This document shows positions 45,310-54,674 of a stretch of 64,000 nt of DNA, piece after piece. The position numbers were made by a program, and so were the translations under genes. The notes below the pieces were generated by a model. That model was not told the origin of the DNA and did not search any database. It saw only the letters and a list, made by a program, of their open reading frames with translations. Position 1 is the first letter of the stretch, and every line of letters starts with the position of its first letter. The DNA is from Dehalococcoidia bacterium UBA1141 (GTDB lineage: Bacteria > Chloroflexota > Dehalococcoidia > Lucifugimonadales > UBA3495): NCBI GenBank assembly GCA_002311385.1, contig DCAE01000047.1, positions 154,982-218,981 of the forward strand, read 5' to 3'.

Positions 45310-45454
45310 CCGCTAGCAACACCACAAGTAAGAATTCGAGTAACATAAAGATGGCAGTTGACCCGAGTTATCGGGCCCGATTCTCGTTCCCTGCGCCGTT
45401 GGCAAAAGGTCGCCGCCAACCCCAATTTCAGAGCAGTTTCACTCTCAATATCGG

Positions 45455-45484
45455 TTGACAGTACACTTGAGCCTGTGATAACGT
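45455..45484 (+). promoter_or_regulatory. Predicted promoter of the cytochrome oxidase operon
   Basis: A consensus TTGACA at 45455-45460, then an extended -10 TGATAACGT with the TG at 45476-45477 and TAACGT at 45479-45484 (18-bp spacer). The -10 itself is weak, the -35 exact. Transcription would start about 60 nt before coxB. Confidence 0.45.
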
Positions 45485-45551
45485 CCCACCGGTTAGTGAA
45501 AATTCGCACATACTCACGCTGTATTTAAGCCTGTCCTACACAACAAGGGGG

Positions 45552-46769
45552 ATGAATATGGGGTTTATGCCCTTCAAGCGGGCAAGTGCCCCGGTGGGCG
45601 TTGATTCTCCCAGCGACACTACCGACCGGCACGCCTCGGATACCGCGAGTATTGCACCTAGCAAGTGGCGGCCCAATCGCGCCATTATCTTCGGACTATT
45701 GATCGCGATTCTGTTATTGGTCGTAGGTTGCTCCACAGGCAAGCAGTCCACGTGGGAAGCTGTTGGTCCCGTCGCCGAAAAGCAACTACAACTCTTCAAC
45801 GTCCTCCTTTGGGTCATGGTAGCAGTGTTCGTGGGGGTCGAAGGTTTGATGCTCTACGCCATCATTCGCTTCCGCAAAAAGCCCGGTGTAGAACCCTCCC
45901 GCATCCATGGAAATCTGCCTCTGGAGATCACTTGGACGATTATCCCAACGATCCTAGTACTGGGATTGGGGATATGGTCGGTGATCGCCCTGTTCGAGAT
46001 AGACCAGCCACCCAGCGAAGACACCAATGTGATTGAAGTCAATGTGACCGGGCATCAGTGGTGGTTTGAATTCGAGTATATCGATGCTGGCGGCGGCAAG
46101 AGAATCACTACAGCCAATGAGCTTAGGATACCGGTCGATCGGTCAATCAAGCTAAATCTGTACAGCGATGACGTCATCCACAGCTTCTGGGTTCCGAAAT
46201 TAGCCGGAAAGCTGGACATGGTGCCAACTCACCGCAACGAGATGTGGTTCAAGGCTGACTCCACAAAAATAGACACTTTGCCCGCGACCTTTTATGGTCA
46301 GTGCGCCGAGCTTTGCGGCGTATCCCATGCACTAATGAGATTCCGGGTAAAGGTCCTCTCCGAGGCAGATTACGACTCGTGGGTCGACAATTACGGACCG
46401 CCCCAGCCATTAACCGAAATGGCAGAAGCAGGCCAAAACACGTTCACCATAAACTGTTCGCTTTGCCATACAATTAACGGGCCAGATGACCCGTTGGCCA
46501 GCAAGAGCAAGTTGGATAGCTTTATGGCAGGCGGCGATGTCACAGCGGTTCCAGCGCCAAACTTGACCGATCTAAGCACCCGGCAGACCATAGGAGCCGG
46601 CTTGGCCGACTTGAATTCGGAAACACTGAGAGCTTGGATCAACAACCCATCGGACCTGAAAGAGGTCAACCACATGTCGGGCCGGGCTTTCATTTACCAA
46701 GACGGCGACGTAACCTTGAGCGACGAAGAGGTAGAGGGTTTGATTGCCTATCTTCTGCAGCTGCAGTAA
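45552..46769 (+). CDS. coxB: Cytochrome c oxidase subunit II with fused cytochrome c domain
   Basis: A 405-residue caa3-type oxidase subunit II. TM segments lie at about 44-60 and 82-107 plus the Cox2 hairpin around 126-150. The CuA ligands H210, C251, C255, H259 and M262 are in IHSFWVPK and GQCAELCGVSHALM. A haem c motif NCSLCH (C302, C305, H306) follows in the C-terminal extension. It takes electrons to CuA and on to subunit I. ATG at 45552 sits directly after AAGGGGG; an ATG two codons later has the more normal spacing. It heads the operon coxB-coxA-coxC-subunit IV. Confidence 0.95.
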   Translation: MNMGFMPFKRASAPVGVDSPSDTTDRHASDTASIAPSKWRPNRAIIFGLLIAILLLVVGCSTGKQSTWEAVGPVAEKQLQLFNVLLWVMVAVFVGVEGLMLYAIIRFRKKPGVEPSRIHGNLPLEITWTIIPTILVLGLGIWSVIALFEIDQPPSEDTNVIEVNVTGHQWWFEFEYIDAGGGKRITTANELRIPVDRSIKLNLYSDDVIHSFWVPKLAGKLDMVPTHRNEMWFKADSTKIDTLPATFYGQCAELCGVSHALMRFRVKVLSEADYDSWVDNYGPPQPLTEMAEAGQNTFTINCSLCHTINGPDDPLASKSKLDSFMAGGDVTAVPAPNLTDLSTRQTIGAGLADLNSETLRAWINNPSDLKEVNHMSGRAFIYQDGDVTLSDEEVEGLIAYLLQLQ

Positions 46770-46885
46770 AAAACATCGACCTTTATGCGATAAAGCCTAT
46801 TTAAGCAATAAAGAAGGTATTTAAGTCATTTAGCGTCACACCAATGTCAGTGACACGAGATGAAAGACACTAAGGGAGGGAAACC

Positions 46886-48736
46886 ATGGCGGCAATCACC
46901 GCCGTAATCCCACGACCAACCAGCTACGCAGGAATCTGGGGCTGGATGACCACCGTAGACCACAAACGCATCGGCGTCTTGTATGGCATGTCGGCGTTGA
47001 CGTTGATGCTTATTGCTGGTATCGAAGCGGGTGTGATACGGATGCAACTGGCTACGCCGGACAGCGGCATCATCGGTGGTGACCGGTTCAATCAGATGTT
47101 CACCATGCATGCCACGGTTATGGTGTTCATGGTAATCATGCCCCTATCCGCTAGCTTCTTCAATTTCGTGATTCCTTTGGCGATAGGCGCTCGAGACGTG
47201 GCTTTCCCGCGACTCAATGCTTTGAGTTACTGGTTATTCCTGTTCGGAGCGATTCTGTTCCACATTTCATTCTTGGTGGATGAAGTCCCGGATGCCGGTT
47301 GGTTTTCCTACGCAAACCTGACAGAAAAACCATTTAGCGTAAACCGCGGGTTGGACTTCTGGTCCCTCAGCCTGTTAGTGCTAGGAACATCTTCAGTCGC
47401 CGCAGCATTGAACTTCGTAGTAACAATCATCAACCTGCGGGCGCCAGGCATGAGTCTCATGCGCATGCCCGTGTTTGTCTGGATGACGTTGATTACGTCC
47501 ATTCTCTTGGTCTTAGCGTTCCCGGTTATCACCGTCGGCTTGATTGAGTTGACCATGGACCGGAACTACGGCACAAATTTCTTCGTACCTTCAGCAGGTG
47601 GGGATCCCATCTTGTGGCAGCACCTGTTCTGGGTATTCGGCCATCCTGAGGTGTACATCCTTATATTGCCAGCAATGGGAATAGTTTCAGAAGTATTGCC
47701 GACATTCTCCAAGAAACCGTTATTCGGGTATCCCTTCGTGGTGTTCTCCGGTATCGTTCTTGGAATGATGGGGTGGGCTGTTTGGAGCCACCACATGTTC
47801 ACCGTGGGACTCGGTCCCATCACGAATTCAGTCTTCACTATCACCACAATGTTGATTGCGGTTCCCACCGGTGTGAAGATATTCAACTGGATAGGGACGC
47901 TTTGGGGCGGCTCAATCGAGTTCAAAACCCCCATGCTGTTTGCTCTGGGATTTGTCTCATTGTTCATCATCGGCGGCCTGAGCGGCGTCTCCCATGCGGT
48001 CTCGCCATCGGACTTCCAACAGCAAGACACTTATTACATCGTGGCCCATCTCCATTATGTATTGTTCGGCGGCTCTATCTTCGGGTTGTTTTCGGGAATT
48101 TATTATTGGTTCCCAAAGATTACCGGAAGAATGGTCAATGAAACCTGGGGCAAGATAAACTTCTGGCTCCTATTCATTGGCATGAACGTTACTTTCTTCC
48201 CCATGCACATGCTCGGAATGAACGGCATGCCTCGCAGGATTTACACCTATGCCGAGGAGTTTGGTTGGGGCGACATGAACATGATTGCCTCTCTCGGATA
48301 TATCATCATATTCTTGGGAATGCTGGCCTTCGTGGTTGCCATGCTCAAGTCATTGCGAGGAGAGAGAGCCGGTCATGACCCCTGGGACGCACCGGGCTTG
48401 GAGTGGAGCATCTCCTCGCCGCCACCGGCATACAACTTTGCTGAGATACCCAAAGTGGATGGTCTGGACCAATATTGGATCGTGAAAGCACGGGCCAAGG
48501 CCGCCGGACAAGGCGATGTTCCTGCCGAGGCTCATGTGGACCCCAGAACGATTCACATGCCCAGTCCTTCATATTGGCCCATCTGGATTGCCGCCGGGAC
48601 TACGCTGATTGCTGGCGGTATCTTGAGTCATTTTGCTCTGAGTTTCGTTGGCGGTATTTTTGCCTTTATTGGAATCATAGGCTGGTCCAACGAGCCTCCA
48701 GCGGCGCCTGACCCTCATCACGGTAGCCAACATTAA
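46886..48736 (+). CDS. coxA: Cytochrome c oxidase subunit I
   Basis: A 616-residue haem-copper oxidase catalytic subunit, about twelve TM helices, holding the low-spin haem, the high-spin haem and CuB. The conserved MHATVMVFMVIMPLSASFFNF, HPEVYILILPAMGIVSEV (CuB His and Tyr), SHHMFTVGL and HLHYVLFGGSIFGLF (haem ligands) are all seen. It pumps protons while reducing oxygen. The GGAGGG is 9 nt from the ATG. It lies 117 bp after coxB. Confidence 0.97.
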   Translation: MAAITAVIPRPTSYAGIWGWMTTVDHKRIGVLYGMSALTLMLIAGIEAGVIRMQLATPDSGIIGGDRFNQMFTMHATVMVFMVIMPLSASFFNFVIPLAIGARDVAFPRLNALSYWLFLFGAILFHISFLVDEVPDAGWFSYANLTEKPFSVNRGLDFWSLSLLVLGTSSVAAALNFVVTIINLRAPGMSLMRMPVFVWMTLITSILLVLAFPVITVGLIELTMDRNYGTNFFVPSAGGDPILWQHLFWVFGHPEVYILILPAMGIVSEVLPTFSKKPLFGYPFVVFSGIVLGMMGWAVWSHHMFTVGLGPITNSVFTITTMLIAVPTGVKIFNWIGTLWGGSIEFKTPMLFALGFVSLFIIGGLSGVSHAVSPSDFQQQDTYYIVAHLHYVLFGGSIFGLFSGIYYWFPKITGRMVNETWGKINFWLLFIGMNVTFFPMHMLGMNGMPRRIYTYAEEFGWGDMNMIASLGYIIIFLGMLAFVVAMLKSLRGERAGHDPWDAPGLEWSISSPPPAYNFAEIPKVDGLDQYWIVKARAKAAGQGDVPAEAHVDPRTIHMPSPSYWPIWIAAGTTLIAGGILSHFALSFVGGIFAFIGIIGWSNEPPAAPDPHHGSQH

Positions 48737-48748
48737 GAGAGGAACGTA

Positions 48749-49390
48749 GTGGCCCACACGGTACAGCCGTCTCCGGGAGATCACGAATATACCACCACCG
48801 GTCTTAACCACCGGAAGCTCCTGATGTGGGTATTCCTAAGTTCAGACTGTCTGTTCTTTGGAGCATTGATAGCCACATACATGGTGTACCGGGGGCAGAG
48901 CCTGAACGGGCCATATCCGATAGATATAATCTCCGTTCCCATCACCACTATCAGCACCTTCGTGTTGTTAATGAGCAGTTTCGGTATGGTTCAGGCCCTG
49001 TCGGCCACGGTCCGAAATGATCAAAAAGCAATACAGATGTGGCTTTTGGTAACGGCTGCCTTGGGCGCTGTATTCATCGGTTTCCAGATTTACGAGTTCA
49101 ATGCGTTCAAGAATGAAGGTCTGACCCTGGGCGTCAACCTATTTGGTGCTTCCTTCTTTACGTTGACCGGGTTCCACGGTGCTCACGTCACCGTCGGTAT
49201 CATCTGGCTCTTGGGACTGTACGTAGCAGCCCGCAAAGGCCGCTTAGGTCCCGCCACCAGCCTCGACGTGGAAATCATGGGGCTCTATTGGCACTTCGTG
49301 GACATTGTCTGGATTGTCATCTTTACACTGTTGTATCTGATTGGCGGTTTTGATGCTGGACCCACGGTGTTACCAGGCGGAAGCGGGTGA
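48749..49390 (+). CDS. coxC: Cytochrome c oxidase subunit III
   Basis: A 213-residue subunit III with five predicted membrane segments, part of the caa3 oxidase. LLMWVFLSSDCLFFGALIATY and LTGFHGAHVTVGIIWLLGLY and the C-terminal YWHFVDIVWIVIFTLLYLIG are the family signatures. GTG at 48749 is the start, GAGG 9 nt upstream, 12 bp after coxA. Confidence 0.95.
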   Translation: MAHTVQPSPGDHEYTTTGLNHRKLLMWVFLSSDCLFFGALIATYMVYRGQSLNGPYPIDIISVPITTISTFVLLMSSFGMVQALSATVRNDQKAIQMWLLVTAALGAVFIGFQIYEFNAFKNEGLTLGVNLFGASFFTLTGFHGAHVTVGIIWLLGLYVAARKGRLGPATSLDVEIMGLYWHFVDIVWIVIFTLLYLIGGFDAGPTVLPGGSG

Positions 49391-49430
49391 GCCCATTAGG
49401 GCTGTCGCTTAATCTCAAGGAGTTCGGTGC

Positions 49431-50210
49431 ATGACCACTAGCCACGTGGAAAACGAATCTCACCACCCGTCATTTATGCTATACGTCGTGGTGGCGGCTA
49501 TCCTTTTTGTAGTCACTATTGTCGAGTTCCTACTGATTTGGGACAAGGTAGGAATCGATGATGACTTGGGCGCTTCCAAGATACCCATACTCATCATCCT
49601 CTCCGCCTTCAAATTCGCGGTCGTAATACTGTTCTATATGCACCTCAAGTTCGATGCCAACTTGTTCTCATTGCTATTCGTATCCGGCTTGGCATTAGGA
49701 CTCATCGTCGGGATTGCGCTGCTCGGTATCTTCTTCACTTTCGAAGGGAACCCCCGGGAATACGCACTGGCCAATGCCGTTCCTTACGTACATGAAGGGG
49801 AAGGCGCTGAACACGCAGGAGAAGGCGGCGAAAGTCCGTCGGCAGGGCCGGTTGACTTAGAGGTAGGTGTAGTGGGCGACGCTCTCCAGTTCGACATATC
49901 AGCAATGGAGGCCTCAGCCGGCTCTGAAATCACCTTGACCTTCAACAACATATCCACGGTCAACCAGCATAACCTGGTAGTGGTGCAAGCCGGGACCAAA
50001 GACGAGGTGGCGACGGCGGGTATCGCAGCAGGCGCAGACAAAAACTGGGTGCCGCCCGGTGATGAGCGTGTTCTGTTTAATAGCAGTCTGTTGGACCCAG
50101 GTGGATCAGAGGTGCTGAGATTTACGCTGGACGCTGGTGAATACACCTTCGTCTGCACGTTCCCGGGACACAACATAACTATGTTCGGGGACTTTACAGT
50201 ATCCCCCTAA
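49431..50210 (+). CDS. Cytochrome oxidase subunit IV fused to a cupredoxin domain
   Basis: A 259-residue two-part protein. Residues 1-110 form a three-helix membrane part like the small subunit IV of caa3 oxidases (hydrophobic about 15-36, 50-71, 78-103). After a Glu/Gly-rich linker (120-140), a cupredoxin domain spans 141-259 and carries a complete type-1 copper set: H180 (NQHNLVVV), C242, H247 and M251 (FVCTFPGHNITMF). The copper domain could deliver electrons to CuA from soluble carriers (inference). It is the last gene of the operon. Confidence 0.88.
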   Translation: MTTSHVENESHHPSFMLYVVVAAILFVVTIVEFLLIWDKVGIDDDLGASKIPILIILSAFKFAVVILFYMHLKFDANLFSLLFVSGLALGLIVGIALLGIFFTFEGNPREYALANAVPYVHEGEGAEHAGEGGESPSAGPVDLEVGVVGDALQFDISAMEASAGSEITLTFNNISTVNQHNLVVVQAGTKDEVATAGIAAGADKNWVPPGDERVLFNSSLLDPGGSEVLRFTLDAGEYTFVCTFPGHNITMFGDFTVSP

Positions 50211-50224
50211 GTGTCCCTAATAGA

Positions 50225-50265
50225 GAAAAAAAGAGGTCGTAGAATATACCTACGGCCTCTTTTTA
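50225..50265. terminator. Rho-independent terminator of the cox operon
   Basis: AAAGAGGTCGTAG pairs with CTACGGCCTCTTT around AATATAC, with one G-T wobble, and is followed by TTTTATTT. It also points a T-run toward the convergent ctaG and may serve both. Confidence 0.88.
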
Positions 50266-50430
50266 TTTACGTGATTACGGTGATACTGCTCCGGCGATTT
50301 CCCTTTATCTGAGCCGGGCTAAACCTGATATATGCCGCTGCCGTCCCTACTCTTTTGCCGTACCCGTTCAAACATGACTTGCTATCAGGTTTACACACCA
50401 GCATGGACCTATCACCCAATCAAGCCAATG

Positions 50431-51378
50431 CTACCGGGGGCGGATATCCTGCGGCTCTTTCTCCACCTCCTTCTGATACCACATAATCATCACGATCCCA
50501 GCCACCAGCACGCTCATCATGTCGCCCGGCACCCACAATATAGCGCCGCCCAACTGTTGGTCGGTCATCAAAGAAATCCCCAAAGGCTGCTCAACATCAG
50601 CGTAGGCCTGGTAAATCACATGGTCGGTGAACGTGATTGCGGCGCCCATAACCGTGTTGGGGATGATGATGAGTCCGAGATACAGTACGCGAAGACCATA
50701 ATGCAGGCGCGAGCGATGGGGTTTGGGGTCCACCACCAGCCACCAGAACAAGAACCCTGATAGCAGCATGGTGAAGTGCATGAACTCGTGCAAAGCTGCA
50801 TTTCTCAACGCCGCATTGTGGAGCCCCGGCAACTGCCATAGATAAAGGACGGCCAGGAATAATACGGTGGTGAGCACCGGATTCGTAATCAGGTCATAGA
50901 AACCCCTAACCCGCCGGTTCCTGACCAGAGGCCGCACACCACCACGCAATGCCCACCGGGGCAATCCCCGCAACATGGGTGTCATGGGCGCTCCCAACAA
51001 GATGAGGAGAGGCCCGAACATGCGTAGGATAATATGCTGAATCTGATGGATGAAGAAGTGGTGTTCCGCCAAAGAATCTATTGGCGTTTGCATAGCCAAA
51101 AATAGAAACAACAAGCCTGAAAAAAAACTGAGTTTTTGCCAGTTATTTATCGGATGGCTTGGCCGTTCCCAGCGGACTAGGCCGGTGAGGTATAGGTTAG
51201 CCACCATGAGGAGCAGAATGGTGGGCAACGGGTTGGTATTCCAGGCAGTCCATGGGCTCTGCCCCTCATTTAAACCGCCATGAGCGTAGGCAACTCCAGA
51301 CACCAATAATATCTGAAGAGCCACGACGGCTCCAAGCGTGCCTAAAATCCATAGTTTGCCAGTACCAGTAAATTTCAT
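50431..51378 (-). CDS. ctaG: CtaG-type cytochrome c oxidase assembly protein (caa3_CtaG)
   Basis: A 315-residue protein with about seven transmembrane helices. HGGLNEGQSPWTAWNTNPLP, AEHHFFIHQIQHIILRMFGPLLILLGAP and HEFMHFTMLLSGFLFWW match the caa3_CtaG family, thought to help copper insertion or assembly of caa3-type oxidase. It is convergent with the oxidase operon, fitting that role. Confidence 0.92.
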   Translation of the reverse strand: MKFTGTGKLWILGTLGAVVALQILLVSGVAYAHGGLNEGQSPWTAWNTNPLPTILLLMVANLYLTGLVRWERPSHPINNWQKLSFFSGLLFLFLAMQTPIDSLAEHHFFIHQIQHIILRMFGPLLILLGAPMTPMLRGLPRWALRGGVRPLVRNRRVRGFYDLITNPVLTTVLFLAVLYLWQLPGLHNAALRNAALHEFMHFTMLLSGFLFWWLVVDPKPHRSRLHYGLRVLYLGLIIIPNTVMGAAITFTDHVIYQAYADVEQPLGISLMTDQQLGGAILWVPGDMMSVLVAGIVMIMWYQKEVEKEPQDIRPR

Positions 51379-51551
51379 ATTCAGTTTGTGTTCTCAGGAT
51401 AATTCCGGGCTTGTTTCCACTATCCGGCATGCCGCTGAACCAATCCGCATAAAGGGATTCGGCGTGGGTCAAAGTGCCAACCGGTTAGCTAACTTTTAAC
51501 CGAATCGCCATAGTTCAGATGCGGAACAGGTAGCAAGTCACCGGTGCGTGA

Positions 51552-52274
51552 TTAGGTGGGAGTGGTCCCGGATCCTTGGTTCTTGGAGCGCTGCCTCTGC
51601 GTGCTCCACCAGACATAGGCAGCACCGAAAATTATTATCGCAAATACGCCGATAAACACGTATGTTCCGCCGGTGATTCGCCGCGTGCTGGGAACGATCA
51701 AATCAATCATTTGGACCGCTACCCTTCCCTTGGAGCTGTCGACATCTATAGTAACTCGCCACAGGCCGGAGGACGTTAGATCCATTTTAGCGTCGTAACG
51801 TTCTGGGTGGTTAGGAGTGTTAAGGGCCGCTCCCTTCCCCTCTTCCTCCGAATCTTCATGTTTGACAAATAAAAACACCTTGACGTCGGGAATGGCCAAA
51901 CCGGTGGCTTCATCCACAACTGTAATCGCAAATAACGTCACGCCCAAGGACAAGCCAGATTGAATCACCGCCGCATTTATGGCATATGGGCCGGCTACCT
52001 GCTCATACCGCTGAATATTGTCTCCTTGGTCCTGTGCGGCCACCAACGTTGGACCCATCCCAGACAGACCCGCCAGCAAAATGAGTATGCCCACTGAAAA
52101 CAGTACCAAAGTCCGGCGGTGAGTACCAACCCCAATCCCGTGGCTGCCCCGTTCCAGACCTAGCAACGATGTTAGTCTCGAGTTTATTTTTCTCCCCGCC
52201 TTGTCACGAAATAGGACCGCCCCAATACCACCGTAATCTTCACGGATTTCCGCCCTAAAGTATTCCATCCCCAA
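51552..52274 (-). CDS. FixH-like membrane protein, probable oxidase accessory
   Basis: A 240-residue membrane protein: a cytoplasmic N-terminus of about 50 residues, a TM near 56-78, an extracytoplasmic beta-rich domain from about 80 to 195 (IQSGLSLGVTLFAITVVDEATG resembles FixH-type domains), and a C-terminal TM near 202-222. FixH-like proteins assist copper delivery to oxidases. The similarity is to the fold pattern only. It lies upstream of ctaG on the same strand, with a gap of about 170 bp. Confidence 0.6.
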   Translation of the reverse strand: MGMEYFRAEIREDYGGIGAVLFRDKAGRKINSRLTSLLGLERGSHGIGVGTHRRTLVLFSVGILILLAGLSGMGPTLVAAQDQGDNIQRYEQVAGPYAINAAVIQSGLSLGVTLFAITVVDEATGLAIPDVKVFLFVKHEDSEEEGKGAALNTPNHPERYDAKMDLTSSGLWRVTIDVDSSKGRVAVQMIDLIVPSTRRITGGTYVFIGVFAIIIFGAAYVWWSTQRQRSKNQGSGTTPT

Positions 52275-52599
52275 TAGTATCAGACCTTAGAAGCCCAGAG
52301 TGATTTAAAGCAGGTTGGAGAGAACACCATTATGGCAATTTCCGCCATCACGCCGGCAGCCGTCAGCCAACTCCCTCCCTGACACCCGTTATTTCGCCCA
52401 ACCAGGGTTCCGTGGCCGCTCTTGCAACCACGCAAAATTGCATTCCCCTGGACTTGCTGATCTCACGGCTAATTTCCCACTCGTAGCTAGCGCCCACAAG
52501 CAAGCATCTTGATTTTCCTCCGCCGGTTCCGTTACCCTCTTTAGTGCCCTCAACAGTTGGCGCACCAATCAAGCCGCCGTAAATAATAATCGAGGAGGT
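52275..52599. other. Divergent gap before the sulfite oxidase gene
   Basis: No convincing gene, promoter or repeat was seen in these 325 bases. The only signal is the strong AGGAGGT directly before the start of the sulfite oxidase gene. Confidence 0.4.
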
Positions 52600-53682
52600 A
52601 TGTCTGTGACTGCAGACGGTGATTGTATAAATCCAGAATTAACTACTCTATCCCGAACCCCCTTAGTGGCCGGCGTGCCGCTGAACTTACTCAACACCGA
52701 GGTGATGTCTAACGACCGTTTTTACGTTAGAAATCATTTCCCCATCCCCAAGGTAGATGCAGCAAACTGGAGCCTCCCTGTCTCCGGCGAAGTCGATACC
52801 CCCCTCAATATTTCTTACCAAGACCTCAAAGAACTCCCCCGGCACGAAGTGTTGGCCCTACTAGAGTGTGCCGGCAATAGCCGGGCAGGGATTCAGCCCC
52901 CAATAGAAGGCCTTTTATGGGACCACGGTGGTGTTGGCACCGCCGGATGGGCCGGAGTGTCTCTTTGCACCGTATTGGAACGGGCCGGACTACGTTCCAC
53001 CGCCAAAGAAGTATTGATTGAAGGGTGCGACGAAGGCGAGGAGAGAGGCGCCAGCGGCAAACTGAATTACGCCATGAGCCTGCCAATGGAGAAAGCCCTC
53101 CACCCAGATACCCTCTTAGCATACGAAATGAATGGTGAACCTCTGCCCGGTGAACATGGTTTCCCGCTGAGAGCGGTTGTGCCAGGCTGGTTCGGCATGA
53201 CGTCCGTTAAATGGATAAAGAGCATCCAAGTCTTGGATCACGCCTTCGTGGGGTATCACCAAACCTCTTATTACGTATTTGTCCCAGAAGGCGCCACCGG
53301 AGATCGGCCCAATGAGCGAGTGACATCATTGCGTGTCAAATCTCTCATCAGCCACCCGGTTCGGGGCCAATATGTGACCGCAGGCCGGGTAACGATTGAA
53401 GGCATGGCTTGGTCTGGCAATGGACCCATCGACAAAGTGGAGATAAGCACGGACGATGGCAAGTCTTGGCAGGAGGCGCAGATCAGCCCCTCTCCATCTC
53501 CCTACGCCTGGCAACCCTGGAAATACACCTGGGAAGCCAATAGCCCGGGAAACTATCTGGTCCGTTCCCGGGCCACCGACTTGAAGGGCGACACCCAACC
53601 GGTTCAGACGCTTTGGAATTTCCGTGGATTCGCCAACAACGCCATACACGTTGTCCCGGTTATAGTTCAACCCATGCCTTGA
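52600..53682 (+). CDS. Sulfite oxidase-family molybdopterin oxidoreductase
   Basis: A 360-residue molybdenum enzyme of the sulfite oxidase family. The Mo-ligand cysteine is C90 in LLECAGNSRAG. GWAGVSLCTVLE and RAVVPGWFGMTSVKWIKSI are further family signatures. A C-terminal Mo-co dimerisation domain runs from about residue 240. There is no N-terminal signal or Tat motif, so it looks cytoplasmic. It oxidises sulfite or related substrates. The AGGAGGT ends directly at the ATG (52600); a GTG at 52606 has the better spacing and may be the true start. Confidence 0.9.
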   Translation: MSVTADGDCINPELTTLSRTPLVAGVPLNLLNTEVMSNDRFYVRNHFPIPKVDAANWSLPVSGEVDTPLNISYQDLKELPRHEVLALLECAGNSRAGIQPPIEGLLWDHGGVGTAGWAGVSLCTVLERAGLRSTAKEVLIEGCDEGEERGASGKLNYAMSLPMEKALHPDTLLAYEMNGEPLPGEHGFPLRAVVPGWFGMTSVKWIKSIQVLDHAFVGYHQTSYYVFVPEGATGDRPNERVTSLRVKSLISHPVRGQYVTAGRVTIEGMAWSGNGPIDKVEISTDDGKSWQEAQISPSPSPYAWQPWKYTWEANSPGNYLVRSRATDLKGDTQPVQTLWNFRGFANNAIHVVPVIVQPMP

Positions 53683-53730
53683 TCGCGGATAGGCTCGATC
53701 TGGTTAAATATCGCCGGGATTAAATTAGAC

Positions 53731-54237
53731 TTGGGCGTTAATATTCAATCCTACTCAGAATCAACCGGGGGGTCGGTCGCAAACCGGCTCCCCGGTATTT
53801 ATGTTTTGCTATTCAGCCTGACGCAAGACGAGACAGTGACTGTGGGCAAACTGGGGACACTGAAATTCCCCGTCGGCGGCTACGCCTACGTGGGGTCTGG
53901 AATGAAAGGCGCTGAAGCTCGAGTCCGCCGCCATTTGAGGACCCATCCCCGGGCCAGCTGGCACCTGGATTATCTGTTGCCTATAGGCGAGCCTGTGGCA
54001 GCCATCTTGGGTCACACCGCCGGCCGTCTCGAATGCCCATTAGCCCAGGTCCTTAGGCACCAGTTCCAGGTCATCCCCCGCTTTGGGTCTTCGGATTGCC
54101 GCTGTTCGGGACATCTGTTCCAAAGCGCCGATAGTGAGTCTTTAGCCAAAGCAACGCTGGATGCTTTGGAGAGATTTGGGTGCGCCATTAAAGTCTTGCC
54201 GCTATCCCCAGAGGGAGAATTATTTACCCGGCAATGA
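53731..54237 (+). CDS. DUF123 (GIY-YIG-like) protein
   Basis: A 168-residue DUF123 domain protein: GIYVLLFSL, then GGYAYVGSGMKGAEARVRRHLR and HLDYLL form the compact GIY-YIG-type nuclease fold. DUF123 domains occur alone or fused to endonuclease III. Catalytic tyrosine and arginine of the GIY-YIG pattern can be seen, but activity is uncertain. The start is a TTG at 53731; no better ribosome-binding site was found. It follows the sulfite oxidase gene by 48 bp. Confidence 0.75.
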   Translation: MGVNIQSYSESTGGSVANRLPGIYVLLFSLTQDETVTVGKLGTLKFPVGGYAYVGSGMKGAEARVRRHLRTHPRASWHLDYLLPIGEPVAAILGHTAGRLECPLAQVLRHQFQVIPRFGSSDCRCSGHLFQSADSESLAKATLDALERFGCAIKVLPLSPEGELFTRQ

Positions 54238-54674
54238 TTCAGCACGAGTGCAGGACGCCTCACTAGGTCGGCCCCGCCATCGGCGGGTAGAACGGTGGGG
54301 TCTTTACTTTCCCTCTAATCGCTCCAATTTATCGCTGATACTCCCACCGTTTTCCCAAGATTACTACCTCAGTGGCGGAGTATCCTTGTCAGTGTTAGTA
54401 GATGGAGTTTCCTGTCTTTGCCGGTTCCTCATCCTAATATTTTTTATCGTCGTTCTTGCTTGAAACCGACTCCTGATGTCCCATGCGACAGGCACAGTTT
54501 TGACTAGCGAGCCGGGTTTCTCAGGCGGGCGAAATATCGGTCAATTATATTCGAATTGTCTTGACAATATTGGTGCTCTGAACAGAAAGTAACGCGTGAT
54601 ATTTCCATTGGAATTGCCATGGTAACGGACTGGTGAGCATTGACGTCAGTTGAAGTTAGTAAGGTGACGGACGC
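54238..54674. other. Intergenic region upstream of the TetR gene
   Basis: These 437 bases hold no convincing gene. A GC-rich hairpin CCCGCC-ATC-GGCGGG is at 54273-54287, without a clear T-run, and a palindrome overlapping a TTGACA box is at 54555-54568. Confidence 0.45.
54555..54568. promoter_or_regulatory. Palindrome overlapping a -35 box, possible TetR operator
   Basis: ATTGTC-TT-GACAAT (54555-54568) is a perfect palindrome that overlaps TTGACA at 54561-54566, a consensus -35 box for the TetR gene starting 107 bp downstream. No clean -10 was found at the normal distance. A self-operator for the regulator is a plausible reading. Confidence 0.35.
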
